Positions 50,188 to 58,963 of a stretch of DNA of 64,000 nt are shown here, in pieces. Where the stretch lies: positions 1-64,000 of the forward strand of contig NZ_JAZAPB010000002.1 of assembly GCF_036321025.1 (NCBI RefSeq), given 5' to 3'. The translations under genes were made by a program, and so were the position numbers. The stretch's first letter is position 1. Each line of letters opens with the position of its first letter. The DNA comes from Alteraurantiacibacter hainanensis. GTDB lineage: Bacteria > Pseudomonadota > Alphaproteobacteria > Sphingomonadales > Sphingomonadaceae. The notes beneath the pieces were generated by a model. The model worked only from the letters and a program-made list of their open reading frames with translations, was not told the DNA's origin and did not search any database.

Positions 50188-51732
50188 ATGCCCTCATCGA
50201 CCAACTCCCGCCGCACGTTCGCGATCATCTCGCACCCAGACGCGGGCAAGACCACGCTGACCGAAAAGCTGCTGCTGCAGGGCGGCGCGATCCACCTTGC
50301 CGGCGAGGTGAAGGCACGCGGCGCAGCCCGGCGCGCGCGCTCGGACTGGATGAAGATCGAGCAGCAGCGCGGTATCTCGGTCACGTCCAGCGTGATGACC
50401 TTCGAGAAGGAATACGAAGACGAGACGATCACCTTCAACCTGCTCGACACGCCGGGGCACGAGGATTTCTCGGAAGACACCTACCGCACGCTGACCGCCG
50501 TCGATTCCGCGATCATGGTGATCGATGCCGCGAAGGGTATCGAGCCGCAGACGCGCAAGCTGTTCGAGGTCTGCCGGTTGCGCTCGGTGCCGATCATCAC
50601 CTTCGTCAACAAGGTGGACCGCGAGGGCCGCGATCCCTTCGAGACGCTGGACGAAGTGGCCGACATGCTGGCGCTCGACGTTTCGCCGCAGATGTGGCCC
50701 ATCGGCATGGGCGGACTGTTCGAAGGCCTGCTGGATTTTCGCACCGGCGAGGTGGCCCGGCCCGAAGGCGGCTCCAACGAGTATCTCGGCAAGCGCGACG
50801 CAGGTGCCGACATTCCCGAGCAGTACGAGGAAGAGGCGGAACTGGCCAGGGTCGGTTATCCCGAATTCGACCTGGAGGCCTATCGCAACGGCGACCTGAC
50901 GCCGGTCTATTTCGGCTCCGCCCTGAAGAACTTCGGCGTGGCGGAACTGATTGACGCGATCGCCCGCTACGCTCCGCCGCCGCGTCCGCAACCTGCTGGC
51001 GACGAGAAGATCGGCCCTGATCACGACGAGGTCAGCGGCTTCATCTTCAAGGTGCAGGCCAACATGGATCCCAACCATCGTGACCGCATCGCCTTCATGC
51101 GGCAGGTGTCAGGGACGTTCAAACGCGGGATGAAGCTGATACCGAGCGGTCTGGGAAAGCCCATCGCGGTGCACTCTCCCATCCTGTTCTTCGCACAGGA
51201 CCGCGAGATCGCCGATACGGCCCTTCCCGGCGACATCATCGGCATTCCGAACCATGGCACGCTGCGCGTGGGCGATACGCTGTCCGAAAAGAACACGATC
51301 CGGTTTACCGGGCTGCCCAACTTCGCGCCGGAAATCCTGCGCCGCGTGAGGCTGAAGGATCCCACCAAGACCAAGCAGTTGAGAAAGGCGCTGGACGATC
51401 TTTCCGAGGAAGGCGTGATCCAGGTCTTCTACCCGGAGATCGGCGGCACCAGCATCGTCGGCGTGGTCGGTCAGTTGCAGCTGGACGTTCTCGTCTCCCG
51501 GCTTTCGCAGGAATACAAGGTCGATGCTGGGCTGGAGGATTCGCCCTTCGCCACCGCGCGCTGGCTGAAAGGCAGCGACGAGGCCCTGCGCGAATTCGAA
51601 CGTTTCAACCAGGGTAATCTGGCGAAGGATCGCGACGGCGATCTGGTGTTCATGGCTAAGAGCGCGTGGGACGTGGGCTACCAGGAAGAGAAGAACCCCG
51701 ATCTGAAATTCTCCGCCACCAAGGAGCGGTAA
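50188..51732 (+). CDS. prfC: Peptide chain release factor 3
   Basis: 514 residues, close to the usual ~525-530 of RF3. GTPase motifs: G1 SHPDAGKTTL, G2 EQQRGISVTSSVM, G3 DTPGHEDFSEDT, G4 NKVDRE. The C-terminal domains follow the family. It recycles RF1/RF2 after termination. Confidence 0.95.
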   Translation: MPSSTNSRRTFAIISHPDAGKTTLTEKLLLQGGAIHLAGEVKARGAARRARSDWMKIEQQRGISVTSSVMTFEKEYEDETITFNLLDTPGHEDFSEDTYRTLTAVDSAIMVIDAAKGIEPQTRKLFEVCRLRSVPIITFVNKVDREGRDPFETLDEVADMLALDVSPQMWPIGMGGLFEGLLDFRTGEVARPEGGSNEYLGKRDAGADIPEQYEEEAELARVGYPEFDLEAYRNGDLTPVYFGSALKNFGVAELIDAIARYAPPPRPQPAGDEKIGPDHDEVSGFIFKVQANMDPNHRDRIAFMRQVSGTFKRGMKLIPSGLGKPIAVHSPILFFAQDREIADTALPGDIIGIPNHGTLRVGDTLSEKNTIRFTGLPNFAPEILRRVRLKDPTKTKQLRKALDDLSEEGVIQVFYPEIGGTSIVGVVGQLQLDVLVSRLSQEYKVDAGLEDSPFATARWLKGSDEALREFERFNQGNLAKDRDGDLVFMAKSAWDVGYQEEKNPDLKFSATKER

Positions 51733-51850
51733 GGCCCTGCACGAACCTGACGAAGTTGACAACGAGAGCAGGCCTTTTCCTGGCCGCCTCGGTGCAGGAA
51801 AGCGCCGCACCATGCTTCCGCCAGCGCCGAGAATGAAGTAACTTCCCGGC

Positions 51851-52426
51851 ATGGCCGACTTCTTCGACTCCCTGAACGCCAAGCATATCGCGATGATCGA
51901 GGCCCAGCCGGTCTTCTTCGTCGCCACTGCCGCTGCCGACGCGCGCATCAACCTCTCGCCCAAGGGCTACGACGCCTTTCGGGTGCTCTCGCCCACGCGG
52001 GCCGGCTATCTCGACCTCGGCGGCTCGGGCAACGAGACCAATGCCCACCTGCTGGCCGATGGACGCATCACGCTGATGTTCTGCAATTTCCAGCAGCCCG
52101 CGCTGATCCTGCGCATCTATGGCAGGGGCAAGCCGGTCCTGCCGTGGGAAGCCGGCTGGGACGAGATCGCGCAGCATTTCACCCTGCTTCCCGGCACGCG
52201 GCAGATCTTCGATATCGAGGTGGAAAGCGTGCAGACAAGCTGCGGGTGGGGCGTGCCCTTCATGCAGTTCGAGAAGGAGCGCAACACGCTGATCAAGGCG
52301 CACAGCAACGCCGATCCGCAGGAGTGGGCGGGCAAGGTCAAGCGTCGCCGGGAAAGCATCGACGGACTGCCGACCCGCCCCACAGATCGCTACATCGCCG
52401 GAAAGGCGACCAAACCCGCCGAATGA
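51851..52426 (+). CDS. Pyridoxamine 5'-phosphate oxidase family protein
   Basis: 191 residues. The flavin-binding split-barrel start ADFFDSLNAKHIAMIEAQPVFFVATAA, then RINLSPKGYDAFRVLSP and a GSGNETNAHLL segment. Likely binds FMN or heme; substrate unknown and not a true PdxH. 4-bp overlap with the phosphodiesterase-like gene that follows. Confidence 0.85.
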   Translation: MADFFDSLNAKHIAMIEAQPVFFVATAAADARINLSPKGYDAFRVLSPTRAGYLDLGGSGNETNAHLLADGRITLMFCNFQQPALILRIYGRGKPVLPWEAGWDEIAQHFTLLPGTRQIFDIEVESVQTSCGWGVPFMQFEKERNTLIKAHSNADPQEWAGKVKRRRESIDGLPTRPTDRYIAGKATKPAE

Positions 52427-53121
52427 CGCGGCTGACGTTCGCCAGCTACAACATCCACAAGGGCGTCGGGGCCGACCGGCGCCGCGATCCCGATCGCATC
52501 GTCGAGGTGATCGAGGAACTGGGTGCCGACATCATCGCGCTGCAGGAAGTGGACGAACGCTTCGGCACGCGCCGGGCAGTGCTGGACCGGGACGCGCTGA
52601 AGGACTGCGGCTGGCAGATCGTCGCTCGCCCCACCAAGCCCGCCAGCATGGGCTGGCACGGCAACGCCCTGCTGGTGCGCGAAGGGATCGGGATCGGCAA
52701 GCTGGAAGCGGAGACGCTGCCGCAGATCGAGCCGCGCGGGGCGTTGCGGGTAAAGCTGCACCCGGGCTCCTACGAAATCTGCGTTACCTCCATGCACCTC
52801 GACCTTTCGGGGCTGCGGCGCAAGCGGCAGTTCGCGCACCTGTGCAACAATTCGCGCGCACCCGGCCTGCCCGCGGTGATGCTGGGCGACTGCAACGAAT
52901 GGATCCGCCCGATCGGGGGAGAGCGCGGGCTCGCCGCGCACTGGGAGATGGTGGAGCCCGGACGCAGCTTTCCGGCGCGGCGGCCACTGCTGCCGCTCGA
53001 CCGGCTGATGCACACGCCGCACTGGCAGTGCGAGGACGCCGTCGTGCACACCAGCCCACTGGCGCGGCAGGCGTCGGACCACCTGCCCATAAAGGTGACG
53101 CTGGCGCTGCACGAATCTTAG
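52423..53121 (+). CDS. Endonuclease/exonuclease/phosphatase family protein
   Basis: 232 residues. TFASYNIHKGVGADRRRDPDRI, ALQEVDE (catalytic Glu), MHLDLSGLRRKRQ, LGDCNEW (Asp/Asn) and ASDHLPI (His/Asp pair) give the full EEP active site. Substrate is unknown: DNA, phospholipid or phosphate ester. Coupled to the preceding gene by overlap. Confidence 0.9.
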   Translation: MTRLTFASYNIHKGVGADRRRDPDRIVEVIEELGADIIALQEVDERFGTRRAVLDRDALKDCGWQIVARPTKPASMGWHGNALLVREGIGIGKLEAETLPQIEPRGALRVKLHPGSYEICVTSMHLDLSGLRRKRQFAHLCNNSRAPGLPAVMLGDCNEWIRPIGGERGLAAHWEMVEPGRSFPARRPLLPLDRLMHTPHWQCEDAVVHTSPLARQASDHLPIKVTLALHES

Positions 53122-53208
53122 GCACCGTGCCTGAGATTTAGGCGACCGGTCGGCTTTCACGCGCGACGAATTGCGCCAACATCCCGAAAACTAACGTTTC
53201 GTTGCGTC

Positions 53209-53224
53209 TGGCACGGCGGTTGCA
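53209..53224 (+). promoter_or_regulatory. Sigma-54 promoter of the P-II/ammonium transporter unit
   Basis: TGGCACG (53209-53215), four bases, TTGCA (53220-53224) match the -24/-12 consensus exactly. It lies 49 bases before the P-II start. NtrC-type activation under nitrogen limitation is expected. Confidence 0.85.
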
Positions 53225-53272
53225 TTGCAATCGTGCGGCCGGGAGCGACCCGGCAAGTCATAGGGGTCAGGG

Positions 53273-53611
53273 ATGAAATTCGTCATCGCCATCATCAAAC
53301 CATTCAAGCTCGACGAAGTGCGAGAAGCGCTCGCCGGGCTCGGCGTCGCCGGCATGACCGTGTCGGAAGTGAAGGGCTTCGGTCGCCAGAAGGGGCAGAC
53401 CGAGATCTACCGCGGTGCCGAGTACTCGGTGAACATGCTGCCGAAGGTGAAGCTGGAGATCGCCGTGAGCGACGAGCTGATGCCGAAGGTCGTCGAGACC
53501 ATCCAGGAAACCGCCAGCACGCAAAGCATCGGCGACGGGAAGATCTTCGTGCTCGAACTCGCTTCGACCACGCGCATCCGCACCGGCGAAACCGACGAAA
53601 CCGCGCTTTGA
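53273..53611 (+). CDS. glnK: Nitrogen regulatory protein P-II (GlnK-like)
   Basis: 112 residues, the standard P-II length. T-loop GRQKGQTEIYRGAEY carries the uridylylation Tyr51, followed by the B-loop and C-loop (IGDGKIFVLEL, RIRTGE). It sits 17 bases upstream of amtB and shares its sigma-54 promoter, so it is the likely transporter-blocking GlnK. Confidence 0.95.
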   Translation: MKFVIAIIKPFKLDEVREALAGLGVAGMTVSEVKGFGRQKGQTEIYRGAEYSVNMLPKVKLEIAVSDELMPKVVETIQETASTQSIGDGKIFVLELASTTRIRTGETDETAL

Positions 53612-53628
53612 TCAGGGGGTCTGACAGA

Positions 53629-54963
53629 ATGAAAAACGCAATTCTCAAACTGGGTGCCGTCGTCGCGACGACTGCGCTTGCAACCAGTCCGGCTCTCGCG
53701 GCTCCGGCTGCCGATGCCGCAGCCGCAGTGGCGGCTGATGCCGTGAGCGGCGGAACCGCTTATATCTTCAACACGCTGCTGTTCCTCATCGGCGGCTTCC
53801 TGGTGATGTGGATGGCGGCAGGCTTCGCCATGCTGGAGGCGGGCCTCGTCCGCGCCAAGAACACCTCCACCCAGTGCCTCAAGAACATCGGTCTCTATTC
53901 GATTGCCGGCCTGATGTTCTGGATCATCGGCTACAACATCGCCTATCCGGGCGACTTCAACGGCTACATCGGCGGCTTCAGCGGCTGGTATCCGATGCAG
54001 GACGTCGGCGCTGCCGACCTCGAGACGGGCTATTCTGTCGCTTCCGACTGGTTCTTCCAGATGGTCTTCTGCGCCACCACAGCCTCGATCGTCTCCGGCA
54101 CACTGGCCGAACGCATCAAGATCGTGCCCTTCTTCATCTTCGTCACCGTGCTTACCGGCGTGATCTACCCGGTCGTGGTGAGCTGGGAATGGGGCGGCGG
54201 CTTCCTCGATCAGATGGACTTCTCCGACTTTGCCGGCTCCACCCTGGTCCACTCGACCGGCGGCTGGGCTGCCCTGATCGGCGCCATCATCCTTGGTCCG
54301 CGCCTCGGCCGCTACGTCGATGGCAAGGTGAACGTCTTCCCCGGCACGAACATTCCGCTCGCCACGCTGGGCACCTTCATCCTGTGGCTCGGCTGGTTCG
54401 GCTTCAACGGCGCATCGCAGCTGGCGATGGGCACCGTGGGCGACGTGTCGGACGTGTCGAAGATTTTCGTCAACACCAACATGGCCGCCTGCGCCGGCGT
54501 GGTGACCGCGATCATCCTGACGCAGCTGCGCTACGGCAAGGCTGACGTCACCATGGCACTGAACGGCGCGCTGGCCGGCCTCGTCTCGATCACCGCCGAG
54601 CCGCTCATGCCGTCCGTCGGAACCTCGATCATCATCGGCGCCATCGGCGGCCTGATCGTGGTCTTCACCGTGCCGCTGCTCGACAAGCTGAAGATCGATG
54701 ACGTCGTCGGCGCGATCCCGGTCCACCTCTTCGCCGGTATCTGGGGCACGCTGGCCGTCGCCATCAGCTACCCGGAGATCCTGGGTGCGCAGGTCGCGGG
54801 TATCGTTGCCACCGCCGTCTGGGTCTCGGTCGCCTCGGGCATCGTCTGGATCGTCCTGAAGATGACCATGGGCCTGCGTCCTTCCGAGGAAGTCGAGATC
54901 GCCGGTCTCGACATCCACGAGACCGGTGTCGAAGCCTATCCGGATCTCGCCCACAAGGCCTGA
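53629..54963 (+). CDS. amtB: Ammonium transporter
   Basis: 444 residues. Cleavable signal peptide (~1-27, ending ALA-AP), then 11 membrane helices with GFAMLEAGLVRAKNTSTQCLKNIG, DFAGSTLVHSTGGWAALIGA (pore His) and VHLFAGIWGTLAVA (second His). It imports ammonium; GlnK plugs it when nitrogen is plentiful. A strong terminator follows. Confidence 0.97.
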   Translation: MKNAILKLGAVVATTALATSPALAAPAADAAAAVAADAVSGGTAYIFNTLLFLIGGFLVMWMAAGFAMLEAGLVRAKNTSTQCLKNIGLYSIAGLMFWIIGYNIAYPGDFNGYIGGFSGWYPMQDVGAADLETGYSVASDWFFQMVFCATTASIVSGTLAERIKIVPFFIFVTVLTGVIYPVVVSWEWGGGFLDQMDFSDFAGSTLVHSTGGWAALIGAIILGPRLGRYVDGKVNVFPGTNIPLATLGTFILWLGWFGFNGASQLAMGTVGDVSDVSKIFVNTNMAACAGVVTAIILTQLRYGKADVTMALNGALAGLVSITAEPLMPSVGTSIIIGAIGGLIVVFTVPLLDKLKIDDVVGAIPVHLFAGIWGTLAVAISYPEILGAQVAGIVATAVWVSVASGIVWIVLKMTMGLRPSEEVEIAGLDIHETGVEAYPDLAHKA

Positions 54964-55054
54964 TCCTCACCGAATTGGCGGGGGCGGGACCTCTCTCCTC
55001 CTCTCCCCCCGACCCCGCCAACATTCGTTCCTCCTGCGAACGTACAACTCCAAC

Positions 55055-55088
55055 GGGCCGGAGCTTCCATGCTCCGGCCCCTTTTTTT
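55055..55088 (+). terminator. Rho-independent terminator after amtB
   Basis: 10-bp stem GGGCCGGAGC/GCTCCGGCCC with a 6-base loop, then CTTTTTTT. Confidence 0.95.
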
Positions 55089-55191
55089 GTGTTCCACTTT
55101 TCTGTTGCCAGCCGCCCCGTGTGATCGGTTACATGGGGCAACGAGTTCGCCGGACCTGGCGAGCGGATAGAGAAATTCAGGGGGTCACCGC

Positions 55192-55530
55192 ATGAAAATG
55201 GTCGTCGCAGTCATCAAGCCGTTCAAGCTGGAAGAAGTGCGCGAGGCCCTGGCCGCCATCGGCGTCGCCGGCATGACCGTGTGCGAGGCAAAGGGGTTCG
55301 GACGGCAGAAGGGGCAGACCGAGATCTATCGTGGCGCGGAATATGCCGTGAACATGCTGCCCAAGGTGCGGCTGGAGATCGTGACGGGCGATGAAATGGC
55401 GCCCCGCATCGTGGAAACCATTCGTAACGCCGCCAACACGGAGACCATCGGCGATGGCAAGATCTTCGTCATCGACGTGGGCGAGGTGACCCGCATCCGC
55501 ACCGGAGAAACCGGCGAACTGGCGATTTGA
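55192..55530 (+). CDS. glnB: Second nitrogen regulatory protein P-II
   Basis: 112 residues, with the same T-loop and Tyr51 as the first copy and high overall similarity. It is separated from amtB by a terminator and has no sigma-54 site of its own, so it is probably expressed independently and acts as the general GlnB. An alternative is a second GlnK. No glnA follows it, which is the more usual partner. Confidence 0.93.
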   Translation: MKMVVAVIKPFKLEEVREALAAIGVAGMTVCEAKGFGRQKGQTEIYRGAEYAVNMLPKVRLEIVTGDEMAPRIVETIRNAANTETIGDGKIFVIDVGEVTRIRTGETGELAI

Positions 55531-55797
55531 CGGCGCAATTTCAGGAAAGCCGAACCTGCGCCGTCGCTAACATCGAAAATGTGACTTTCGCGCAACAAGA
55601 CGTCGCGGAGAAACGCGATATTCGGATAAATCTCTGAATCAGGACGATTAATTTTCGTTTAGGCTGTGCGAGAACCGGCGAGTCATTATTCCGACGCAAA
55701 TGGAACCCGCCAAAGGCCGAGGGGTACTGCAAGGGAAACCGTTGCCACGGACTCGTGTGGGTTTTATGCCATGCTCGGAACAATGTGAGGGAATTCA

Positions 55798-56916
55798 ATG
55801 ATGCGTAAAAGTGCATTGGCAATCGGCGTCGCCGCAAGTGCGATCGCCGCGCCGGCCATGGCCCGCGATGGCGAAGGCTACGCCGGCGTAGATGTCGGCG
55901 CCGTCGTCTTCGATGAGACCGATCTCGAAATTTTCGCCCTGCCCGACTCCGAGGTCGACTATGACCTCGGCTGGGAACTGGGCGGCGTCGCCGGTTACGA
56001 CTGGGGACCGATCCGCACCGAGCTGGAAGTTTCCTACAAGGAAGCGGATACGCAGGACATCACCGCCGTCGCCGTCAACGCCCCGACCCCGCCGGACTCG
56101 ATCGGCTATCCGGGCGAACAGCGTCTGACATCGGTCATGGCCAACGGGCTCTTCGATTTCGGTGGTAACGATGGCAAGGTCGCCTTCTCCGCCGGTGGCG
56201 GCTTCGGCCACACCTGGATGGGCGTCGACACCTTCAACCCCGTCCAGCCGGGCGGCCAGCTGTTCGACGACGAAGATCATGCGTGGTCCTGGCAGGCTAT
56301 CGCACAGGTTCGCCTGCCGCTTACGGACGTGGCCGAACTGGGCCTGAAGTACCGCTATCTCGACACCGGCGATTTCCAGATCACCGACACGCTTGGTCGC
56401 GATGTGGAGTACGATATCCAGTCGCACTCTGCGCTGCTGAGCCTGCTGTTCAACTTCGGCGGATCGGAAGAAGCTCCCCCGCCGCCTCCTCCGCCTCCCC
56501 CGCCGCCGCCTCCCCCGCCGCCTCCGCCTCCGCCGCCTCCCCCGCCGCCTCCGCCTGCGCCGGTTTGCGAGCAGGGCCCCTATGTCGTGTTCTTCGACTG
56601 GGACGAGGCGAACATCACGCCGGAAGCGGCCACGGTGCTCAACTCCGCCATCACCGCCTACGGCGATTGCGGTACTGCGGCGATCATGCTGGCCGGTCAC
56701 ACCGACCGTTCGGGCACGGTCCAGTACAACATGGGCCTGGCAGAGCGTCGCAATGAATCGGTGCAGGAATACCTCACCGGCCGTGGCATCCCCGCCGGTC
56801 GTATCTCGACCGAAGCCTTTGGCGAGAGCATGCCCCGCGTGCCGACCGCCGATGGTGTTCGCGAACTGCAGAACCGCCGCGTGGAAATCACTTACGGTCC
56901 GGGTTCGGGCATGTAA
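55798..56916 (+). CDS. OmpA-family outer membrane protein with long polyproline linker
   Basis: 372 residues. Signal peptide (~1-21, PAMA), a beta-barrel domain (~22-220: YAGVDVGAVVFDETD, WELGGVAGYDWG, RYLDTGDFQI), a 27-proline run (residues ~227-253), then the peptidoglycan-binding OmpA domain (~260-365: LAGHTDRSGTVQYNMGLAERRNESV, AFGESMPRVPT). It bridges the outer membrane and cell wall. A 267-bp leader precedes it; a strong terminator follows. Confidence 0.94.
   Translation: MMRKSALAIGVAASAIAAPAMARDGEGYAGVDVGAVVFDETDLEIFALPDSEVDYDLGWELGGVAGYDWGPIRTELEVSYKEADTQDITAVAVNAPTPPDSIGYPGEQRLTSVMANGLFDFGGNDGKVAFSAGGGFGHTWMGVDTFNPVQPGGQLFDDEDHAWSWQAIAQVRLPLTDVAELGLKYRYLDTGDFQITDTLGRDVEYDIQSHSALLSLLFNFGGSEEAPPPPPPPPPPPPPPPPPPPPPPPPPPPAPVCEQGPYVVFFDWDEANITPEAATVLNSAITAYGDCGTAAIMLAGHTDRSGTVQYNMGLAERRNESVQEYLTGRGIPAGRISTEAFGESMPRVPTADGVRELQNRRVEITYGPGSGM
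56476..56556 (+). repeat. Polyproline-coding tract (27 consecutive Pro codons)
   Basis: All CCC, CCG or CCT, mixed irregularly, forming the linker of the OmpA-family protein. Such tracts stall ribosomes and depend on EF-P. Confidence 0.95.
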
Positions 56917-56941
56917 GTTCACACGGACCGAACAACGAGAA

Positions 56942-56968
56942 GGGCCGGGAGCGATCCCGGCCCTTTTT
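56942..56968 (+). terminator. Rho-independent terminator after the OmpA-family gene
   Basis: 9-bp stem GGGCCGGGA/TCCCGGCCC with a GCGA loop, then TTTTT. Confidence 0.93.
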
Positions 56969-56980
56969 GTTTGGCCTCGG

Positions 56981-57868
56981 CTAATCGCCTTTTTCTGAGC
57001 GCTCCCAACGGCTTCGGATCATGTCGGACGTCTCGCGGCTGCCGTCATGGCTCCAGCCCGGTTCGCGCCACATGTAGGAAAGCTTGTGGCGCCAGGGCGC
57101 GCGCCACACGTCTCGCGTGATACCGATCCATTCGTGGAACACCGCGTACAGCAGGTTGAAGCTGCCCAGCTGGCTGACGATACCGTAGCGGATGCGATCC
57201 CTGTCATCCTCGGGCGCAAAGGTGCCGAACATCCTGTCCCACACGATGAAGGTGCCGGCGTAGTTTCGGTCGAGATAGCGCGCGTTTACGGCATGATGCA
57301 CGCGGTGGTGAGAAGGCGTGTTCATCACCGCCTCGAACCAGTCCGGCAGGCGCTTCACCGCCTCGGTATGGATCCAGAACTGGTAGATCAGGTTCAATCC
57401 CGCGCAGACGAGGATCATGCCGGGCTCGAACCCCACCACGGCCAGCGGCAGGCGGAAAATGAAGGACAGGGCTATGAAGCCCGTCCAGCTCTGACGCAGC
57501 GCGGTGGAGAGATTGTAGTGCTGGCTGGAATGATGGTTCACGTGCGCAGCCCAGAACCAGCGAACGCGGTGGGCGCTGCGGTGAAAGACGTAGTAGGCCA
57601 GATCGTCGAGCACGAAACACAGCGGCCACGCCCACCACGCCCAGCCGATGGACAATGGAGAAAGGTCGTGCGCCCACACCAGCAGCGCCGCCGTGAAGCC
57701 GCCCGTCAGCGCGCCGGCCACCGTGCTGCCCAGGCCAATGGCGAGTGACGTCCCGGTATCGCGCCATTCATAGGCATGGTGCGCGCCCGCCCGGCGCGAC
57801 CACAGCAATTCGCCGATGATCAGTGCCACGAAGACGGGTATCGCGTAGGTGACCGGGTCGAAGGACAT
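56981..57868 (-). CDS. Fatty acid hydroxylase/sterol desaturase superfamily protein
   Basis: 295 residues with several membrane helices. The eight-histidine di-iron motif set is present: FHRSAHRVRWFWAAHVNHHSSQHYN and HRVHHAVNARYLDRNYAG. It hydroxylates or desaturates a lipid in the inner membrane; the substrate is unknown. The start overlaps the preceding gene's stop (TGATG). Confidence 0.88.
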   Translation of the reverse strand: MSFDPVTYAIPVFVALIIGELLWSRRAGAHHAYEWRDTGTSLAIGLGSTVAGALTGGFTAALLVWAHDLSPLSIGWAWWAWPLCFVLDDLAYYVFHRSAHRVRWFWAAHVNHHSSQHYNLSTALRQSWTGFIALSFIFRLPLAVVGFEPGMILVCAGLNLIYQFWIHTEAVKRLPDWFEAVMNTPSHHRVHHAVNARYLDRNYAGTFIVWDRMFGTFAPEDDRDRIRYGIVSQLGSFNLLYAVFHEWIGITRDVWRAPWRHKLSYMWREPGWSHDGSRETSDMIRSRWERSEKGD

Positions 57869-58260
57869 CAGCCGCTATTAGCATCGCTGTCAGTAGTGGC
57901 CCAGCCCCCGGCGTCCTCGCCCAGAAAAAGCGTCGGACTGGCTAGCCCCTCTATGACCAGCCGACCATCGCGCGCCACGACCGTCGTACCTGCTGGGATC
58001 GGCCGCACGATGAACTGGCTTCCATGTGGCACCAGCAGAGCAAGGCGTCCCTCGTCATCGCGCGCTATGGCGCCGCGTCCCTCGGCATCCAGCGCGATCT
58101 CGACCGGCTCGAACCCGCCGGGCGCGAGGCGGAACAGATGACGCGCTTCCTCGATCGTCTTGATCTGTCCGTCTTTTCGGAAGCCGAGGAAATAGGTGAG
58201 CGCCACAAGCGTCGCGACCGCCGCCAGCGAACCTGCGAACTGCGCAAACTCGCTTCCCAT
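57868..58260 (-). CDS. Single-pass membrane protein of unknown function
   Basis: 130 residues. One N-terminal helix (~8-25: FAGSLAAVATLVALTYFLGF), then a soluble region with IEEARHLFRLAPGGFEPVEIALDAEGRGAIARDD. It sits between a tyrosine-phosphatase-like gene and the lipid hydroxylase with near-zero spacing; a role in the same pathway is plausible but unproven. Confidence 0.75.
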   Translation of the reverse strand: MGSEFAQFAGSLAAVATLVALTYFLGFRKDGQIKTIEEARHLFRLAPGGFEPVEIALDAEGRGAIARDDEGRLALLVPHGSQFIVRPIPAGTTVVARDGRLVIEGLASPTLFLGEDAGGWATTDSDANSG

Positions 58261-58263
58261 AAC

Positions 58264-58704
58264 CTAATGGCCGGCTTTGGCCGCCAGTATGTCCAGCATG
58301 GGAATGATCGGCGAGATGTCGTAGCCCGCTCCCTGAGCGGCGCGCGCCAGTTCAGCCGGATCCGCGCCCTGGCTGGCACGCGCCAGCGCCCACAGGAAGG
58401 TGGAACGCGTTCCCGATCGGCAATAGGCAAGCACCTTGCCATCCGCTTCAGCCAGAGCCCCTGCCATGGCCTCCACCTGCGTCTCTCTGAAGCCCGAGTG
58501 CCCCACAGGGATGGCCATGTAGGCGAGGCCACTTTCCTTCGCGGCCGATTCGATCACGGAGCCAGCCGGTTGACCTTCCTCCTCCCCATCGGGACGGTTG
58601 TTGATTACCAGCGAGAAACCTTCGTCCGCCGCCTTCGACACGTCTCCCGTGCCGATCTGCGGACTGGCCCACATGCTGTCGCTCAACTGACGGAAATCTG
58701 ACAT
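58264..58704 (-). CDS. DUF442/TIGR01244-family phosphatase-like protein
   Basis: 146 residues. Cys-based motif AYCRSGTRS with FSLVINNRPDGEEEGQP at the start, the pattern of the beta-lactamase-hydrolase-like/TIGR01244 group, which acts as a protein tyrosine phosphatase or sulfur transferase. First gene of the three-gene minus-strand unit. Confidence 0.88.
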   Translation of the reverse strand: MSDFRQLSDSMWASPQIGTGDVSKAADEGFSLVINNRPDGEEEGQPAGSVIESAAKESGLAYMAIPVGHSGFRETQVEAMAGALAEADGKVLAYCRSGTRSTFLWALARASQGADPAELARAAQGAGYDISPIIPMLDILAAKAGH

Positions 58705-58963
58705 TGGAATCCTTTCTCGGGCAGCGATTTGCCATTGTCGGGGTATCCGCCATGCATTGCTGCAAGCTGCCTCTCACGACAAGTCCGCGCCCCCTCTCGG
58801 GGTAGTAACAGACCCGTAATCTTAAATCATTCGCGTCTCGCCGGTTTCTCCGTTATAAACCCTAGTCGAGGTGACGGGGCAGGTTCGTCATTTCCGGTCG
58901 GCGAGAACTTCGCTCGCGTCGCTGGCTGGTGTTTCAGGGCGGGATTGAAGGTTTTACGTATAC

